DNA of 50,506 bases from an uncultured Alphaproteobacteria bacterium (GTDB lineage Bacteria; Pseudomonadota; Alphaproteobacteria; Methylaequorales; Methylaequoraceae), in the NCBI GenBank assembly GCA_902579395.1, contig CACHGK010000008.1, positions 1 to 50,506 of the forward strand, given 5' to 3'. Below, piece after piece: positions 1 to 8,336 of this stretch. Below the pieces are notes generated by a model, which did no database searches, was not told where the DNA came from, and saw nothing but the letters and a program-made list of their open reading frames with translations. Positions within the stretch are counted from its first letter, which is position 1. Each line of letters begins with the position of its first letter. The position numbers and the translations under genes are program-made.

Positions 1-229
1 AATTAATTAGAGATAGTATTAGTCCAATGTCATCTTTAAGTTCAGCAATATAATTGATTTTTTTTTTTTTAAATTTTTCATTAGTAACTTTTACGTATTG
101 GGGTCCTTGCCAAATAATTGCTTCGTATTTATGTAGTAAGTTAATTCTTTCTTTTTTAAATTTTTTTGAAATTAAGTTTGCCTCTGCAAAATCACTCACT
201 TTAAATGTTTGATGTTCATATATGTTCAT
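1..229 (-). CDS. Unrecognised protein, 5' part only (runs off the left edge)
   Basis: An ATG on the minus strand at 229 opens a frame of 76 codons with no stop to the window edge. The ATG shares one base with the gap stop codon (TAATG), so the two genes are very probably translationally coupled. The visible protein starts MNIYEHQTFKVSDF and includes the stretch IIWQGPQYVKV. It is Lys/Ile rich and has no signal peptide or membrane segment. Many alphaproteobacteria have pgk directly after gap, but this N-terminus lacks the start of phosphoglycerate kinase. A run of 13 T on the plus strand (58-70) lies in the frame and encodes Lys codons; it could be a slippage or sequencing-error site. I do not recognise the family. 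Confidence 0.6.
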   Translation of the reverse strand, partial: MNIYEHQTFKVSDFAEANLISKKFKKERINLLHKYEAIIWQGPQYVKVTNEKFKKKKINYIAELKDDIGLILSLIN

Positions 230-1227
230 TAAGTCATTTTTTTTATTACATCTATTAAACGATTCGAAAATCCCCATTCATTGTCATACCACGACAGCAC
301 TCTGCAAAATTTATTTTCTAAAACAGCTAGTTCGGATAAATCAATAATTGAACTGTGCGGGTTATGATTAAAATCTCCCGATACTAGCGGCTGATCAACT
401 GTTTGAAGCACTGATTTAAAATCATTTGATTCTGCTTTCATAAATATTGATTTTAATTCTTCTTTACTTGTATCTCTCTTTGAATAAAATTTGAAATCAA
501 CTAAGGAAACATTTGCAGTTGGAACTCTGATAGCACTTCCATCAATTTTTCCTTTTAAATTTGGAAGGACTTCTCCAACAGCTCTTGCAGCTCCAGTAGA
601 GGTTGGAATAATGGAAATAAGCGAATTTCTTGCTCTCCTAAGATCTTTATGAACAGTGTCGATCGTATTTTGATCACCAGTAACTGAATGAACGGTAGTC
701 ATATAACCAGACTCAATACCTATATTGTTATCCATTAAATAAGCAATAGGCGCTAAGCAATTTGTAGTGCATGAGCCGTTTGAAATAATTTTAAAGTCTT
801 CCTTTATATCATTATGGTTTATACCATAAACAACTGTAATATCAGGGTTTTTTGATGGAGCCGAAATAAGTACTTTTTTTGCACCTGATTCTAAGTGAAG
901 CTCGGCCTTGTCTCTATCTGTAAAGATACCTGTTGACTCTATGACTATGTCGACATTTAACTTTCTCCATGGTAATTTTTTAGGATCAGACTCACTTAAA
1001 AAATGAATTTTATTTTCATCTATTTCTAATACTTGACCAGTATTTTTAAATTCATTAGATAGGATTCCGTGAACTGAATCGTATTTAAGTAAATGCAAGT
1101 TACTATCTATGTTTCCTAGATCATTAACAGCAACAATATCAAAGTCATTAATCTTTCTCTCAAGAAAGGCTCTAAGAGTTAATCTACCTATTCTGCCAAA
1201 ACCATTGATTGCAATATTATATTTCAT
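229..1227 (-). CDS. gap: Glyceraldehyde-3-phosphate dehydrogenase
   Basis: This is the phosphorylating GAPDH of glycolysis and gluconeogenesis, a cytosolic NAD(P)-dependent homotetramer that interconverts glyceraldehyde 3-phosphate and 1,3-bisphosphoglycerate. Its 332 aa are the normal length. The Rossmann motif INGFGRIGR is at residues 7-15, and VAVND at 32-36 places an Asp where NAD-preferring enzymes have one. The catalytic Cys153 lies in the SCTTNC signature, followed by TTVHS with the catalytic His and by the phosphate-binding segment PTSTGAA. It is divergent from the zapA operon across about 80 bp and shares a TAATG overlap with an unknown gene downstream. No Shine-Dalgarno sequence is obvious before the ATG. 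Confidence 0.98.
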   Translation of the reverse strand: MKYNIAINGFGRIGRLTLRAFLERKINDFDIVAVNDLGNIDSNLHLLKYDSVHGILSNEFKNTGQVLEIDENKIHFLSESDPKKLPWRKLNVDIVIESTGIFTDRDKAELHLESGAKKVLISAPSKNPDITVVYGINHNDIKEDFKIISNGSCTTNCLAPIAYLMDNNIGIESGYMTTVHSVTGDQNTIDTVHKDLRRARNSLISIIPTSTGAARAVGEVLPNLKGKIDGSAIRVPTANVSLVDFKFYSKRDTSKEELKSIFMKAESNDFKSVLQTVDQPLVSGDFNHNPHSSIIDLSELAVLENKFCRVLSWYDNEWGFSNRLIDVIKKMT

Positions 1228-1309
1228 AATTGTTTATAATTATAATTATTGATTAATGAAAATTTATTGTAATGTAAAGGAGTAGACTAAAATAAAGTTT
1301 ATTTTCACT

Positions 1310-1492
1310 ATGGATAATAAGGTAAAAGAAATTTCTGATAGAATTGATAATATCACTCAGATATTAAAAAAAACTTCCATATGCAAAAAATCAGAAAAGG
1401 AAAAACTTTTTTTTAAGAAAATTTTAATCACCCTTGAAAATGTTCTTGAGTATATTGAGAAGAAAGATGCCAATCGTAAAAGTAAATATTAA
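1310..1492 (+). CDS. Small coiled-coil protein upstream of zapA (DUF4164-like position)
   Basis: A 60-aa, strongly charged, probably all-helical protein with heptad-like spacing of Ile and Leu, no signal peptide and no membrane segment. Its 3' end overlaps zapA by 26 nt. In other alphaproteobacteria a short coiled-coil protein (DUF4164) precedes zapA, so position and character fit that family, but the sequence is too short and diverged for me to assign it firmly. An AAAGGAG stretch lies near 1277, too far from the ATG to be a normal ribosome binding site, and no alternative start is in frame between them. A role linked to ZapA or division is inference from position only. Confidence 0.55.
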   Translation: MDNKVKEISDRIDNITQILKKTSICKKSEKEKLFFKKILITLENVLEYIEKKDANRKSKY

Positions 1493-1754
1493 TAATAAAA
1501 GTTATGAAATTGAATGTGCTGTTGGAGAGGAAGATCATCTTTTGAAAGCTGTAAATAAACTTGACACAATCATTAGTCAATCCCTCGAAATAAAGAAACT
1601 TCCCGATTCAAAAATGTTTTTAATGACCTCCATCCTTTTAGCTGAAGAATCAATTATTAAAGATATTGGCTTTACTGACGATAAAGAGTCTTACAAAATA
1701 ATAGATAAAAAATTATTAGAACTAGAGAAAATTGTAAAAGAAAATGCTGAATAA
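1467..1754 (+). CDS. zapA: Cell division protein ZapA
   Basis: ZapA binds FtsZ and promotes bundling of protofilaments at the division ring. I chose the ATG at 1467 (95 aa) because it gives the usual N-terminus MPIVKVNINNKSYEI and has an AGAAG ribosome binding site just upstream; an ATG 33 nt earlier in frame would add a non-conserved leader. The family pattern is an N-terminal beta-alpha domain with a GEE segment near residue 20, then a long C-terminal helix for tetramerisation. The end overlaps the next gene by 11 nt. The zapA/5-formyl-THF cyclo-ligase neighbourhood is conserved across proteobacteria. Confidence 0.9.
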   Translation: MPIVKVNINNKSYEIECAVGEEDHLLKAVNKLDTIISQSLEIKKLPDSKMFLMTSILLAEESIIKDIGFTDDKESYKIIDKKLLELEKIVKENAE

Positions 1755-2295
1755 GAAGTTAAAGTTAAGAAAAAGATTTTTAAGAAAACGGCAGTTAATT
1801 TTAGATCGAATTAACAAAGAAAAAAAAATTAATGAAAATTTAATAAATATACTTAGCTCAACAAATCTTATTATTTCATTATATATATCAGTAAAATCAG
1901 AGGTAAATTTAACTGAAACTTCAAAGTTTATGCATAAAAATAAGAAAAAAATTGCTTTACCAATAATCGAAAATAAGGATATGCATTTGCTTTTTAAAGA
2001 ATGGAAGGATGGCGAAGCGCTGCAAAAAGGGAAATATGATATAAAAATTCCAATAAATAAAAATTATTTAGAACCAAGAGTCCTAGTTGTGCCTATGGTG
2101 GCATTTGATATTAAAAAAAATAGACTTGGTTATGGAGGTGGGTTTTATGATAAGACGATTTCTTATTTAGAAAAAAAAAATAAAATTCTTAAATTTGGTA
2201 TTGCTTTTGATGAACAGGAATCTAAATCAATACCTGTAAATAATTTTGATAAAAAAATGGATGTAATTTTTACTCAATCTAGAATAATAATTTAA
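1744..2295 (+). CDS. 5-formyltetrahydrofolate cyclo-ligase
   Basis: This ATP-dependent cytosolic enzyme (5,10-methenyl-THF synthetase, YgfA/Fau family) returns 5-formyl-THF to the folate pool. The length of 183 aa is typical. The clearest signature is RLGYGGGFYDK at about residues 127-137, the family's glycine-rich substrate/ATP site. The basic N-terminus (KLRKRFLRKR) matches the nucleotide-binding start of the family. The start overlaps zapA by 11 nt, so the 6S RNA gene often found between zapA and this gene in other proteobacteria is not in this slot. Seven bases separate it from ymdB. Confidence 0.95.
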   Translation: MLNKKLKLRKRFLRKRQLILDRINKEKKINENLINILSSTNLIISLYISVKSEVNLTETSKFMHKNKKKIALPIIENKDMHLLFKEWKDGEALQKGKYDIKIPINKNYLEPRVLVVPMVAFDIKKNRLGYGGGFYDKTISYLEKKNKILKFGIAFDEQESKSIPVNNFDKKMDVIFTQSRIII

Positions 2296-2302
2296 ACTGT
2301 AT

Positions 2303-3100
2303 ATGAATATTTTAATTTGCGGAGATATAGTTGGGAGATCTGGAAGAGAATCAGTTGAAAGGTTTCTACCTCAGATTGTAAAGCAAGATAAAATTGATTT
2401 TGTTATAATTAACGGAGAAAATTCAGCTAGTGGTTTTGGTATTACAAGTAAAATTTGTAAAAAACTTTATGATTTGGGTGTTGATGTAATTACGTCCGGA
2501 AATCATATATGGGATCAAAAAGAAATTTTGCCATACATTGATAGTGATACCAGATTGTTAAGACCATGTAATTTTCCTGACAATACTCCAGGAAGGGGTT
2601 ATGGAGTATATAAGTCAAAAGGAGGCGAAATAGTAGCTGTTATAAATGTTATGTGCAGACTATTTATGGATAATTTAGAAGATCCATTCAAATCAGTTGA
2701 GAGTATAATTGATAGTTTAAAAGTCAAATATGGGTTGACTTCTATTATTATTGACATTCATGGTGAATCAACTTCAGAAAAAATGTCTTTGGGACATTAT
2801 TTTGATGGAAAAGTTTGTGCAATCGTGGGAACTCATACGCATGTGCCTACAGCTGATTTGCAGATATTAGAAAAAGGAACATTTTATCAAACTGATCTTG
2901 GAATGTGTGGTGACTATAATTCAGTTATTGGAATGAACAAAGATGCATGTATTCAAAGATTTACAAAAAAATTTTTGAAAACAAAACTTGAACCTGCTGG
3001 AGGTGAAGGTACTTTATGTGGTACAGTTTTGGAAATAAATGACAAATCTAAGGTAATAAAATTTAAGCAAATAATAAAGGGTGGAAGATTAGAAAGATAA
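2303..3100 (+). CDS. ymdB: YmdB-family metallophosphoesterase
   Basis: The TIGR00282 metallophosphoesterase family has a di-iron or di-metal centre and, in characterised members, hydrolyses 2',3'-cyclic nucleotides. At 265 aa it is full length. Visible metal ligands are Asp8 in CGDIVG, the NGENSASG motif at 38-45 (Glu39/Asn40), Asn67-His68 in SGNHIW, and the downstream DIHGE and GTHTHVPTAD histidine motifs. No signal peptide. The neighbourhood zapA / 5-FCL / ymdB / yebC is standard in alphaproteobacteria. The biological substrate in this lineage is not known to me. Confidence 0.93.
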   Translation: MNILICGDIVGRSGRESVERFLPQIVKQDKIDFVIINGENSASGFGITSKICKKLYDLGVDVITSGNHIWDQKEILPYIDSDTRLLRPCNFPDNTPGRGYGVYKSKGGEIVAVINVMCRLFMDNLEDPFKSVESIIDSLKVKYGLTSIIIDIHGESTSEKMSLGHYFDGKVCAIVGTHTHVPTADLQILEKGTFYQTDLGMCGDYNSVIGMNKDACIQRFTKKFLKTKLEPAGGEGTLCGTVLEINDKSKVIKFKQIIKGGRLER

Positions 3101-3102
3101 TT

Positions 3103-3852
3103 ATGGCCGGACATTCGAAATTTAAAAATATAATGCACCGAAAAGGGGCTCAAGATAAGAAAAGAGCAAAATTGTTCTCTCGACTAATAAGGGAAATAAC
3201 TGTTGCCTCAAAGATTGGTGGTGAAGACCCTGATTCTAACCCAAGACTAAGAACTGCAATTAACAATGCACTGTCGTCAAATATGTCAAAAGAAAATATA
3301 AAAAAAGCTATTAAAAAAAATAATTCAAGCTCTGAGTCAGATCAAATATCAGAAATTATTTATGAAGGTTTTGGTCCTTGTGGTGTTGCTATTATTATAG
3401 AATCATTAACTGATAATAAAAATAGAAGTGCTTCTGAGATAAGATCTACTTTTTCAAAGTATAATGGAAATCTTGGGATTAGTGGATGTGTAAAACATCA
3501 TTTTAATAAAATAGGTACTATTTCATATCCTAGAGAAATAGAGAGTTTTGATAGTTTTTTTGATTTTTCTGCATCTCTTAATGTAAAGGATATATATGAA
3601 AATGATGATTCTTACGAAGTAATTACGGATCCAGAGTTTTTTCATGACGTGATTGCTAACTTAGAAAAAAAATATTCTATACCCAAATTTTCATCAATCG
3701 AGTGGAGACCAGAAAGCTCAATAGATGTAAACGATGAGGAAGATGCAAAAAAACTGGTTACATTATTAGAAAAACTAGAAGATCTAGATGATGTTCAAAA
3801 CGTTGTATCAAATTTTAATATCTCTGATGAGTTAATGGATAAATTAATTTGA
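3103..3852 (+). CDS. yebC: YebC/TACO1-family translation or transcription factor
   Basis: Highly conserved cytosolic protein, long annotated as a transcriptional regulator; members of the family have more recently been connected with easing ribosome stalling. The N-terminus MAGHSKFKNIMHRKGAQD is the family hallmark (usually MAGHSKWANI), followed by KKRAKLFSRLIREI. Length of 249 aa is normal. The gene sits directly before ruvC, as in very many bacteria, and its TGA overlaps the TTG start of ruvC. It follows ymdB by only two bases, so translation is probably coupled. Confidence 0.96.
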   Translation: MAGHSKFKNIMHRKGAQDKKRAKLFSRLIREITVASKIGGEDPDSNPRLRTAINNALSSNMSKENIKKAIKKNNSSSESDQISEIIYEGFGPCGVAIIIESLTDNKNRSASEIRSTFSKYNGNLGISGCVKHHFNKIGTISYPREIESFDSFFDFSASLNVKDIYENDDSYEVITDPEFFHDVIANLEKKYSIPKFSSIEWRPESSIDVNDEEDAKKLVTLLEKLEDLDDVQNVVSNFNISDELMDKLI

Positions 3853-4361
3853 GAAATAAAAATATTATTATTGGTGTAGATCCTGGTTTGAATAATACAG
3901 GATGGGGAGTTATAGAAAGTTTTAATAATAAAGAGAAATATTTGTCACATGGTGTAATTAAAACTAACTCTAGTGATATTTTAGGTTACAGATTATGTAT
4001 GATTTTTGATAATTTAATCGATCTAATAAAAAAATTTGAGCCAAATCATGTTGCAGTTGAAAAAATTTTTTCTAATACTAATCCAGATTCAACCTTAAAA
4101 CTTGGTAAAGCCAGAGGTGTAATTTTTCTGGTTGCTGCTAAGAATAATATTAAAATAAGTGAATATTCCCCAAATACTGTTAAAAAAAACCTTGTTGGTT
4201 ATGGTCATGCAAGTAAATTACAAATGATAGAAATGATTTCTAGAATTTACCCAGGAGTTAATTTAGCTGATAGTGACGACTCAGCAGATGCTTTAGCTGT
4301 AGCAACTTGTCATTCAATGCAATCACAGTCAAAAATTACAGAAAAATTAAAGAAATTATGA
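3849..4361 (+). CDS. ruvC: Holliday junction resolvase RuvC
   Basis: RuvC is the endonuclease that cuts Holliday junctions after RuvAB branch migration. The 170-aa protein has the four acidic catalytic residues in their usual setting: Asp11 in GVDPGLNNTGWG, Glu71 in VAVEKIF, and Asp144 and Asp147 in DSDDSADALA. Translation starts at a TTG (3849) that overlaps the yebC TGA; no ATG lies nearby, and the RNase-H-like fold begins within ten residues of this start. It overlaps ruvA by ATGA. Confidence 0.97.
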   Translation: MRNKNIIIGVDPGLNNTGWGVIESFNNKEKYLSHGVIKTNSSDILGYRLCMIFDNLIDLIKKFEPNHVAVEKIFSNTNPDSTLKLGKARGVIFLVAAKNNIKISEYSPNTVKKNLVGYGHASKLQMIEMISRIYPGVNLADSDDSADALAVATCHSMQSQSKITEKLKKL

Positions 4362-4957
4362 TTGTGAAATTAAAAGGATTTATTGAAAATTTGGATGATC
4401 ATTTTATAGATCTTGATGTTAGAGGCGTTGTTTTTAGAATTTTAATGTCAAATAAAAATATTCTAAAACTGGGTCCGATAGGTTCTCAGGTAGACTTGTT
4501 TATTTATGAAATAATTAAAGAAGACTCAAGAATTTTTGCTGGTTTTTTAGATGATCAGGAAAGAGATATTTTTAGTGATTTGCTTACTGTTCAGGGAGTA
4601 GGGGGGAAAATGGCAATAAATATTATGTCTAAGATGGACAGTCAAGTGATTGTTCAGTCAATACATAATGAAGATTCTCTAGTTTTCAAAAATATAAGTG
4701 GAGTTGGGAATAAATTAGCTCTTAGAATAATAAATGAGCTGAAAGAAAAAATTAAAAAGAAAATTCATGTAAAAAAAATTAACATTTCAGAAAAAGATAA
4801 TTCAACTTTCAATGATCTTGTTTCTTGTTTATTAAATCTCGGATTCTCCCAAAAAATTTGTGAATCAACTGCAAGTTATGTTATTAATAAAAATCAAAAA
4901 AAAAAATTAGAAGAATTAATTCCTATAGCTGTTAAAAGTTTATCCAATCCAAATTAG
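4358..4957 (+). CDS. ruvA: Holliday junction DNA helicase subunit RuvA
   Basis: RuvA tetramers bind the four-way junction and load RuvB. The start at 4358 (199 aa) yields the family N-terminus (MIVKLKGFIENL) and an ATGA overlap with ruvC; a longer frame reaching back to 4307 would add 17 non-conserved residues. Visible parts are the OB-fold domain (about 1-60), the tandem helix-hairpin-helix region (LLTVQGVGGKMA and FKNISGVGNKLALRI), a Lys-rich linker and the C-terminal domain III that contacts RuvB. Same operon as ruvC and ruvB. Confidence 0.96.
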   Translation: MIVKLKGFIENLDDHFIDLDVRGVVFRILMSNKNILKLGPIGSQVDLFIYEIIKEDSRIFAGFLDDQERDIFSDLLTVQGVGGKMAINIMSKMDSQVIVQSIHNEDSLVFKNISGVGNKLALRIINELKEKIKKKIHVKKINISEKDNSTFNDLVSCLLNLGFSQKICESTASYVINKNQKKKLEELIPIAVKSLSNPN

Positions 4958-4964
4958 AAATTTC

Positions 4965-5963
4965 ATGGTAGAAAAAAAAGAAAAGAAATTAGTTACAAGT
5001 GAAACTGATGAAGATAAAAAGATAAGTCTTAGACCTACTAGAATTGAAGAATTTATTGGACAAGATAATATAAAATCGAATTTAAATACGTTTATAAAAT
5101 CCTCATTAAAAAGAAAAAAAAACTTAGATCATATAATATTGTATGGTCCTCCAGGACTTGGAAAGACTACACTAGCAAATATAATTGCACATGAAAAAAA
5201 TGTAAATATCCACATTACATCTGGTCCAGCTTTTACAAAAAAAGGTGATCTCGTAACATTACTTAGTAATTTATCTGGTGGAGATATTTTATTTATTGAT
5301 GAAATTCATAGATTATCTCCGATTGTGGAAGAGTCACTTTACCCAGCAATGGAGGACTTCAAATGTGATTATATAATTGGTTCAGGACCCTCAGCAAGAG
5401 TAATGCAGATTTCAATTGAAAAATTTACTCTTATTGGAGCAACTACAAGACTAGGTTTGTTAAGTCGTCCATTAAGGGATAGATTTGGAATTCCTTTGCA
5501 ACTGGAATTCTATTCCCCCGAAAATTTAAAAGAAATAATTACCTTAAACGCAAAAAAATTAAGTATATTAATTGAGGATTCTGCTGCTTTTGAAGTAGCT
5601 CAAAGATCCAGAGGAACACCTCGAATTGCAATTAGGCTTTTAAAAAGAATTGTTGATTTTTCTGTTGTAGAGGACTCTAGTCATATAGGGATTAATACTG
5701 TTTTAAAATCATTGGAACAAATGAGAATTGATAACGAAGGTTTAGACGAAATGGACAGAAAATATCTTAGATGTATTTCAAATGATTACAATGGTGGACC
5801 TGTGGGAGTGGAGACATTAAGTGCGGCATTATTGGAGCAACGAGATATAATTGAAGATGTTATAGAGCCTTACTTAATGCAAAGAGGTTTGGTGCAAAGA
5901 ACTTCTAGAGGAAGAATTTTATCGAAAAAAGGTCAATCACATATTAGTAAGGAGTTCGAGTGA
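4965..5963 (+). CDS. ruvB: Holliday junction branch migration ATPase RuvB
   Basis: AAA+ motor of the RuvABC resolvasome, forming hexameric rings on DNA. Walker A GPPGLGKTT is at 61-69, Walker B DEIH at 112-115, sensor 1 in IGATTR near 158, and the arginine-finger segment RPLRDRFG near 168-175. The C-terminal winged-helix domain runs from about residue 260 (GGPVGVETLSAAL). At 332 aa it is the normal length. Seven bases separate it from ruvA, and its stop overlaps the GTG start of ybgC. Confidence 0.98.
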   Translation: MVEKKEKKLVTSETDEDKKISLRPTRIEEFIGQDNIKSNLNTFIKSSLKRKKNLDHIILYGPPGLGKTTLANIIAHEKNVNIHITSGPAFTKKGDLVTLLSNLSGGDILFIDEIHRLSPIVEESLYPAMEDFKCDYIIGSGPSARVMQISIEKFTLIGATTRLGLLSRPLRDRFGIPLQLEFYSPENLKEIITLNAKKLSILIEDSAAFEVAQRSRGTPRIAIRLLKRIVDFSVVEDSSHIGINTVLKSLEQMRIDNEGLDEMDRKYLRCISNDYNGGPVGVETLSAALLEQRDIIEDVIEPYLMQRGLVQRTSRGRILSKKGQSHISKEFE

Positions 5964-6373
5964 AACTTATTCATGAGGATTTTTTTAAAATTTACTATGA
6001 AAATACAGATAGCTCAGGATTTACTTATCATACTTCCTATTTGTCCTTTGCGGAAAGAGCTAGAAGTAATATGTTAAATGAGAAATTCCCAGAGTTGTGT
6101 CTTTTACTCAAACAAAATTCATATTTTTTTGTAATAAATACACTTCAAATTGATTTTTTTAACCCTACTTACCTGTTTGATAATTTGAAAGTGCTTACTT
6201 ATTTGAAGAATAGTTCAAGATGTTCTTTGAGTCTTATTCAAGAGTTTGAAAAGGAAAATATTTCGATAAGCAAAATCTGCATCAGTTTAGTTTGGATTAA
6301 TGGGAAAACAAAAAGACCATCAAGAATACCTAGTAATATAATCTCTAGATTTAACTCGATGGAAATAGTATAA
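5960..6373 (+). CDS. ybgC: YbgC-type acyl-CoA thioesterase of the Tol-Pal locus
   Basis: Hot-dog fold thioesterase, cytosolic, encoded at the head of Tol-Pal operons in most proteobacteria; family members hydrolyse acyl-CoA or acyl-ACP, and a connection to phospholipid metabolism has been suggested. The motif YENTDSSGFTYHTSYLSF at 13-30 includes the catalytic Asp17 and the usual YH..YL pattern. The length of 137 aa is typical. Start is GTG at 5960, overlapping the ruvB TGA, and the first conserved residues follow immediately. Seven bases separate it from tolQ. Confidence 0.92.
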   Translation: MKLIHEDFFKIYYENTDSSGFTYHTSYLSFAERARSNMLNEKFPELCLLLKQNSYFFVINTLQIDFFNPTYLFDNLKVLTYLKNSSRCSLSLIQEFEKENISISKICISLVWINGKTKRPSRIPSNIISRFNSMEIV

Positions 6374-6380
6374 ACGTATT

Positions 6381-7094
6381 ATGGATGAAACTATCGAAAA
6401 AAAAATAATAGAAGAATCCTCGGAATTTTCAATCTTCTCACTATTTTTACAAGCAGATATTGTAGTAAAAGTTGTTATACTTTTGCTTCTATTTTGCTCT
6501 ATATGGTCATGGACTATTATTTTTTCAAAATATACGAATTTAAAGGGAATCATTATGGAAACAGAAGATTTTGAAGAGAAATTTTATTCTAGTGAAACTC
6601 TTAGCAAGTTATCAAAAAGAATAGGCGGTCAACCTACTCATCCCATGGAGGCTGTTTTTTTCTCTGCTATGGTATATTTTGATAGAATAAAAACAGGTTT
6701 TTCAAACAAAAATTTTGAATTTAAAAAAAGCTTTTGTGAAAATGTAAAAAAGGAGATGGAAATAGTTATTAATAAAGAATTAACGAGTTTAGAAAAAGGC
6801 CTCAATTTTCTGGCTTCAGTTGGATCAACAGCACCATTTATTGGTTTATTTGGAACTGTCTGGGGAATAATGAATAGTTTTACTGCAATTGGAATTTCCC
6901 AAAATACAAGCCTTGCCGTTGTTGCTCCTGGGATTGCAGAGGCTCTTTTTGCAACTGCACTCGGACTTGTTGCAGCGATTCCAGCGGTATTGTTCTATAA
7001 CAAATTCAATAATATGCTCGGAAGTATTAATAATAAACTAGATGTCTTTTCAGATGAAATTTTAGTGATTATATCCAAGGAAATTTTTAGGTAA
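6381..7094 (+). CDS. tolQ: Tol-Pal motor protein TolQ
   Basis: Inner-membrane MotA/TolQ/ExbB-family subunit that, with TolR, uses the proton gradient to energise TolA. The 237-aa protein has a first membrane segment at about 28-48, a cytoplasmic loop, and two further segments. Conserved glycine/threonine features of the pore are visible in GSTAPFIGLFGTVWGIM and in GIAEALFATALGLVAAIPAV, which contains the conserved Thr of the ion path. It lies between ybgC and tolR in the standard Tol-Pal order and is distinct from the ExbB encoded near 41 kb. Confidence 0.97.
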   Translation: MDETIEKKIIEESSEFSIFSLFLQADIVVKVVILLLLFCSIWSWTIIFSKYTNLKGIIMETEDFEEKFYSSETLSKLSKRIGGQPTHPMEAVFFSAMVYFDRIKTGFSNKNFEFKKSFCENVKKEMEIVINKELTSLEKGLNFLASVGSTAPFIGLFGTVWGIMNSFTAIGISQNTSLAVVAPGIAEALFATALGLVAAIPAVLFYNKFNNMLGSINNKLDVFSDEILVIISKEIFR

Positions 7095-7100
7095 ATTATT

Positions 7101-7502
7101 TTGAAAAATAAATATAAGTCAAGAAAAACAATATCAGAAATAAATGTTACTCCATTTGTGGATGTTATGTTGGTATTGTTAATAATTTTTATGGTGACTG
7201 CACCTCTTCTAACTTCTGGCATTAAAATTAATTTGCCAGAGAGCTCTTCAGTATTGAAGAATGAAAAAAAAGATCCTGTAACAGTGTCAATTAATTCAAA
7301 GGGTGAAATATTTATACAAAAAAAAAAATTTTCTAAAGATCAATTAATTCAGAAATTAAGTTTATTAAAAAAAAATAACAAAAATTTGAAGATCTACATT
7401 AAAGGAGATAAAAAATTGGATTATGGAAAAGTAATGGAACTAATGAATTTGATAAATAGTTCTGGATTTAAAAAAGTGGCATTAGTAACAAAATTGAAAT
7501 AA
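7101..7502 (+). CDS. tolR: Tol-Pal motor protein TolR
   Basis: ExbD/TolR-family subunit with one N-terminal membrane helix and a periplasmic domain. ISEINVTPFVDVMLVLLIIF at 11-30 is the family signature, with the proton-binding Asp21 intact; this is a useful internal contrast to the second ExbD near 40 kb, which has Asn there. It starts at TTG (7101), six bases after tolQ; no ATG precedes the conserved helix. The 133-aa length is typical. Confidence 0.96.
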   Translation: MKNKYKSRKTISEINVTPFVDVMLVLLIIFMVTAPLLTSGIKINLPESSSVLKNEKKDPVTVSINSKGEIFIQKKKFSKDQLIQKLSLLKKNNKNLKIYIKGDKKLDYGKVMELMNLINSSGFKKVALVTKLK

Positions 7503-7509
7503 TTGATTA

Positions 7510-8286
7510 ATGACCCAAGGCCTTTTCAAGTCTTTTTTTCTTCATTTTTTTATTATAGGTCTTTTTATGTATGGAGCTGAGATATTTAAGCAAAATAAAA
7601 GATTTGAAATCAACGAAATTCCTCTAGAAATCGTTGATATTTCAGATAAAACTGTCAACAAGGTAGAAAATAAAAAAACTGTAATTAAAAAAAAAAAAGA
7701 AAATAAAAATTTAAGTGGTTTTCAACCACCTACTATAAAATCAAAACCTCAACCACCAGAGTTTAAGGTGAAAGAAAATAAACAAAAAAAGAAAACAAAA
7801 AAAAAAGACACTAGTCAGGAAGAAAAACAAAAGAAAAGAGTAGATAGTATTCTAAAATCCATTGAAAAAATTAAGTCTGAGAAGAGATTGACTAAAGATA
7901 AAGAGGTGGATGATTTAGCAAATAAGAAAGAGATCGAGGAAGATAAAAATGTGAGGAGTGTAAAATTAGGAGAAAAACTAACTATTTCTGAAAAGGACGC
8001 AATTAGAAGGCAATTTTATAGATGTTGGATTGTCCCAGCTGGAGCTAAAAATATACAAGATTATAAGGTTTCAATTAAACTCAAACTTAACAAGCAAGGT
8101 GAGGTAATAAACTCCAAAATAATTAATAAAAGTAAAATGAATAATAGGTTTTTTAGGACACTTGCAGAAAGTGCAATTAGGGCAGTAAATCATCCAGATT
8201 GTAAAAAGTTAAAAGTGCCAAGCAAAAAATATGAAACTTGGAAAGAAACTATTTTAGATTTTGATCCATCCATAATGATAAACTAG
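7510..8286 (+). CDS. tolA: Tol-Pal protein TolA
   Basis: TolA spans the periplasm and links the TolQR motor to TolB/Pal at the outer membrane during constriction. An N-terminal membrane helix (about 5-25) is followed by a long Lys/Glu-rich, low-complexity segment (about 45-155) and a C-terminal TonB/TolA-like domain from about 160 (RRQFYRCWIVPAGAK...) with a Cys pair (RCW and HPDC). 258 aa is short for TolA, mostly because the helical domain II is short. Position between tolR and tolB makes the identity firm although most of the sequence is unspecific. Confidence 0.93.
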   Translation: MTQGLFKSFFLHFFIIGLFMYGAEIFKQNKRFEINEIPLEIVDISDKTVNKVENKKTVIKKKKENKNLSGFQPPTIKSKPQPPEFKVKENKQKKKTKKKDTSQEEKQKKRVDSILKSIEKIKSEKRLTKDKEVDDLANKKEIEEDKNVRSVKLGEKLTISEKDAIRRQFYRCWIVPAGAKNIQDYKVSIKLKLNKQGEVINSKIINKSKMNNRFFRTLAESAIRAVNHPDCKKLKVPSKKYETWKETILDFDPSIMIN

Positions 8287-8336
8287 TAAAATTAATTTTT
8301 GATTTTAAATAATAAAATCTCTAAGATATAAAACTA

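Noticed and set aside
55-72. T-rich run as a transcription terminator
   Set aside because: No stem precedes it on either strand and it lies inside an open coding frame.
1740-1760. Search for a 6S RNA between zapA and the 5-formyl-THF cyclo-ligase gene
   Set aside because: The two coding regions overlap by 11 nt, so there is no room for the RNA at its usual place.
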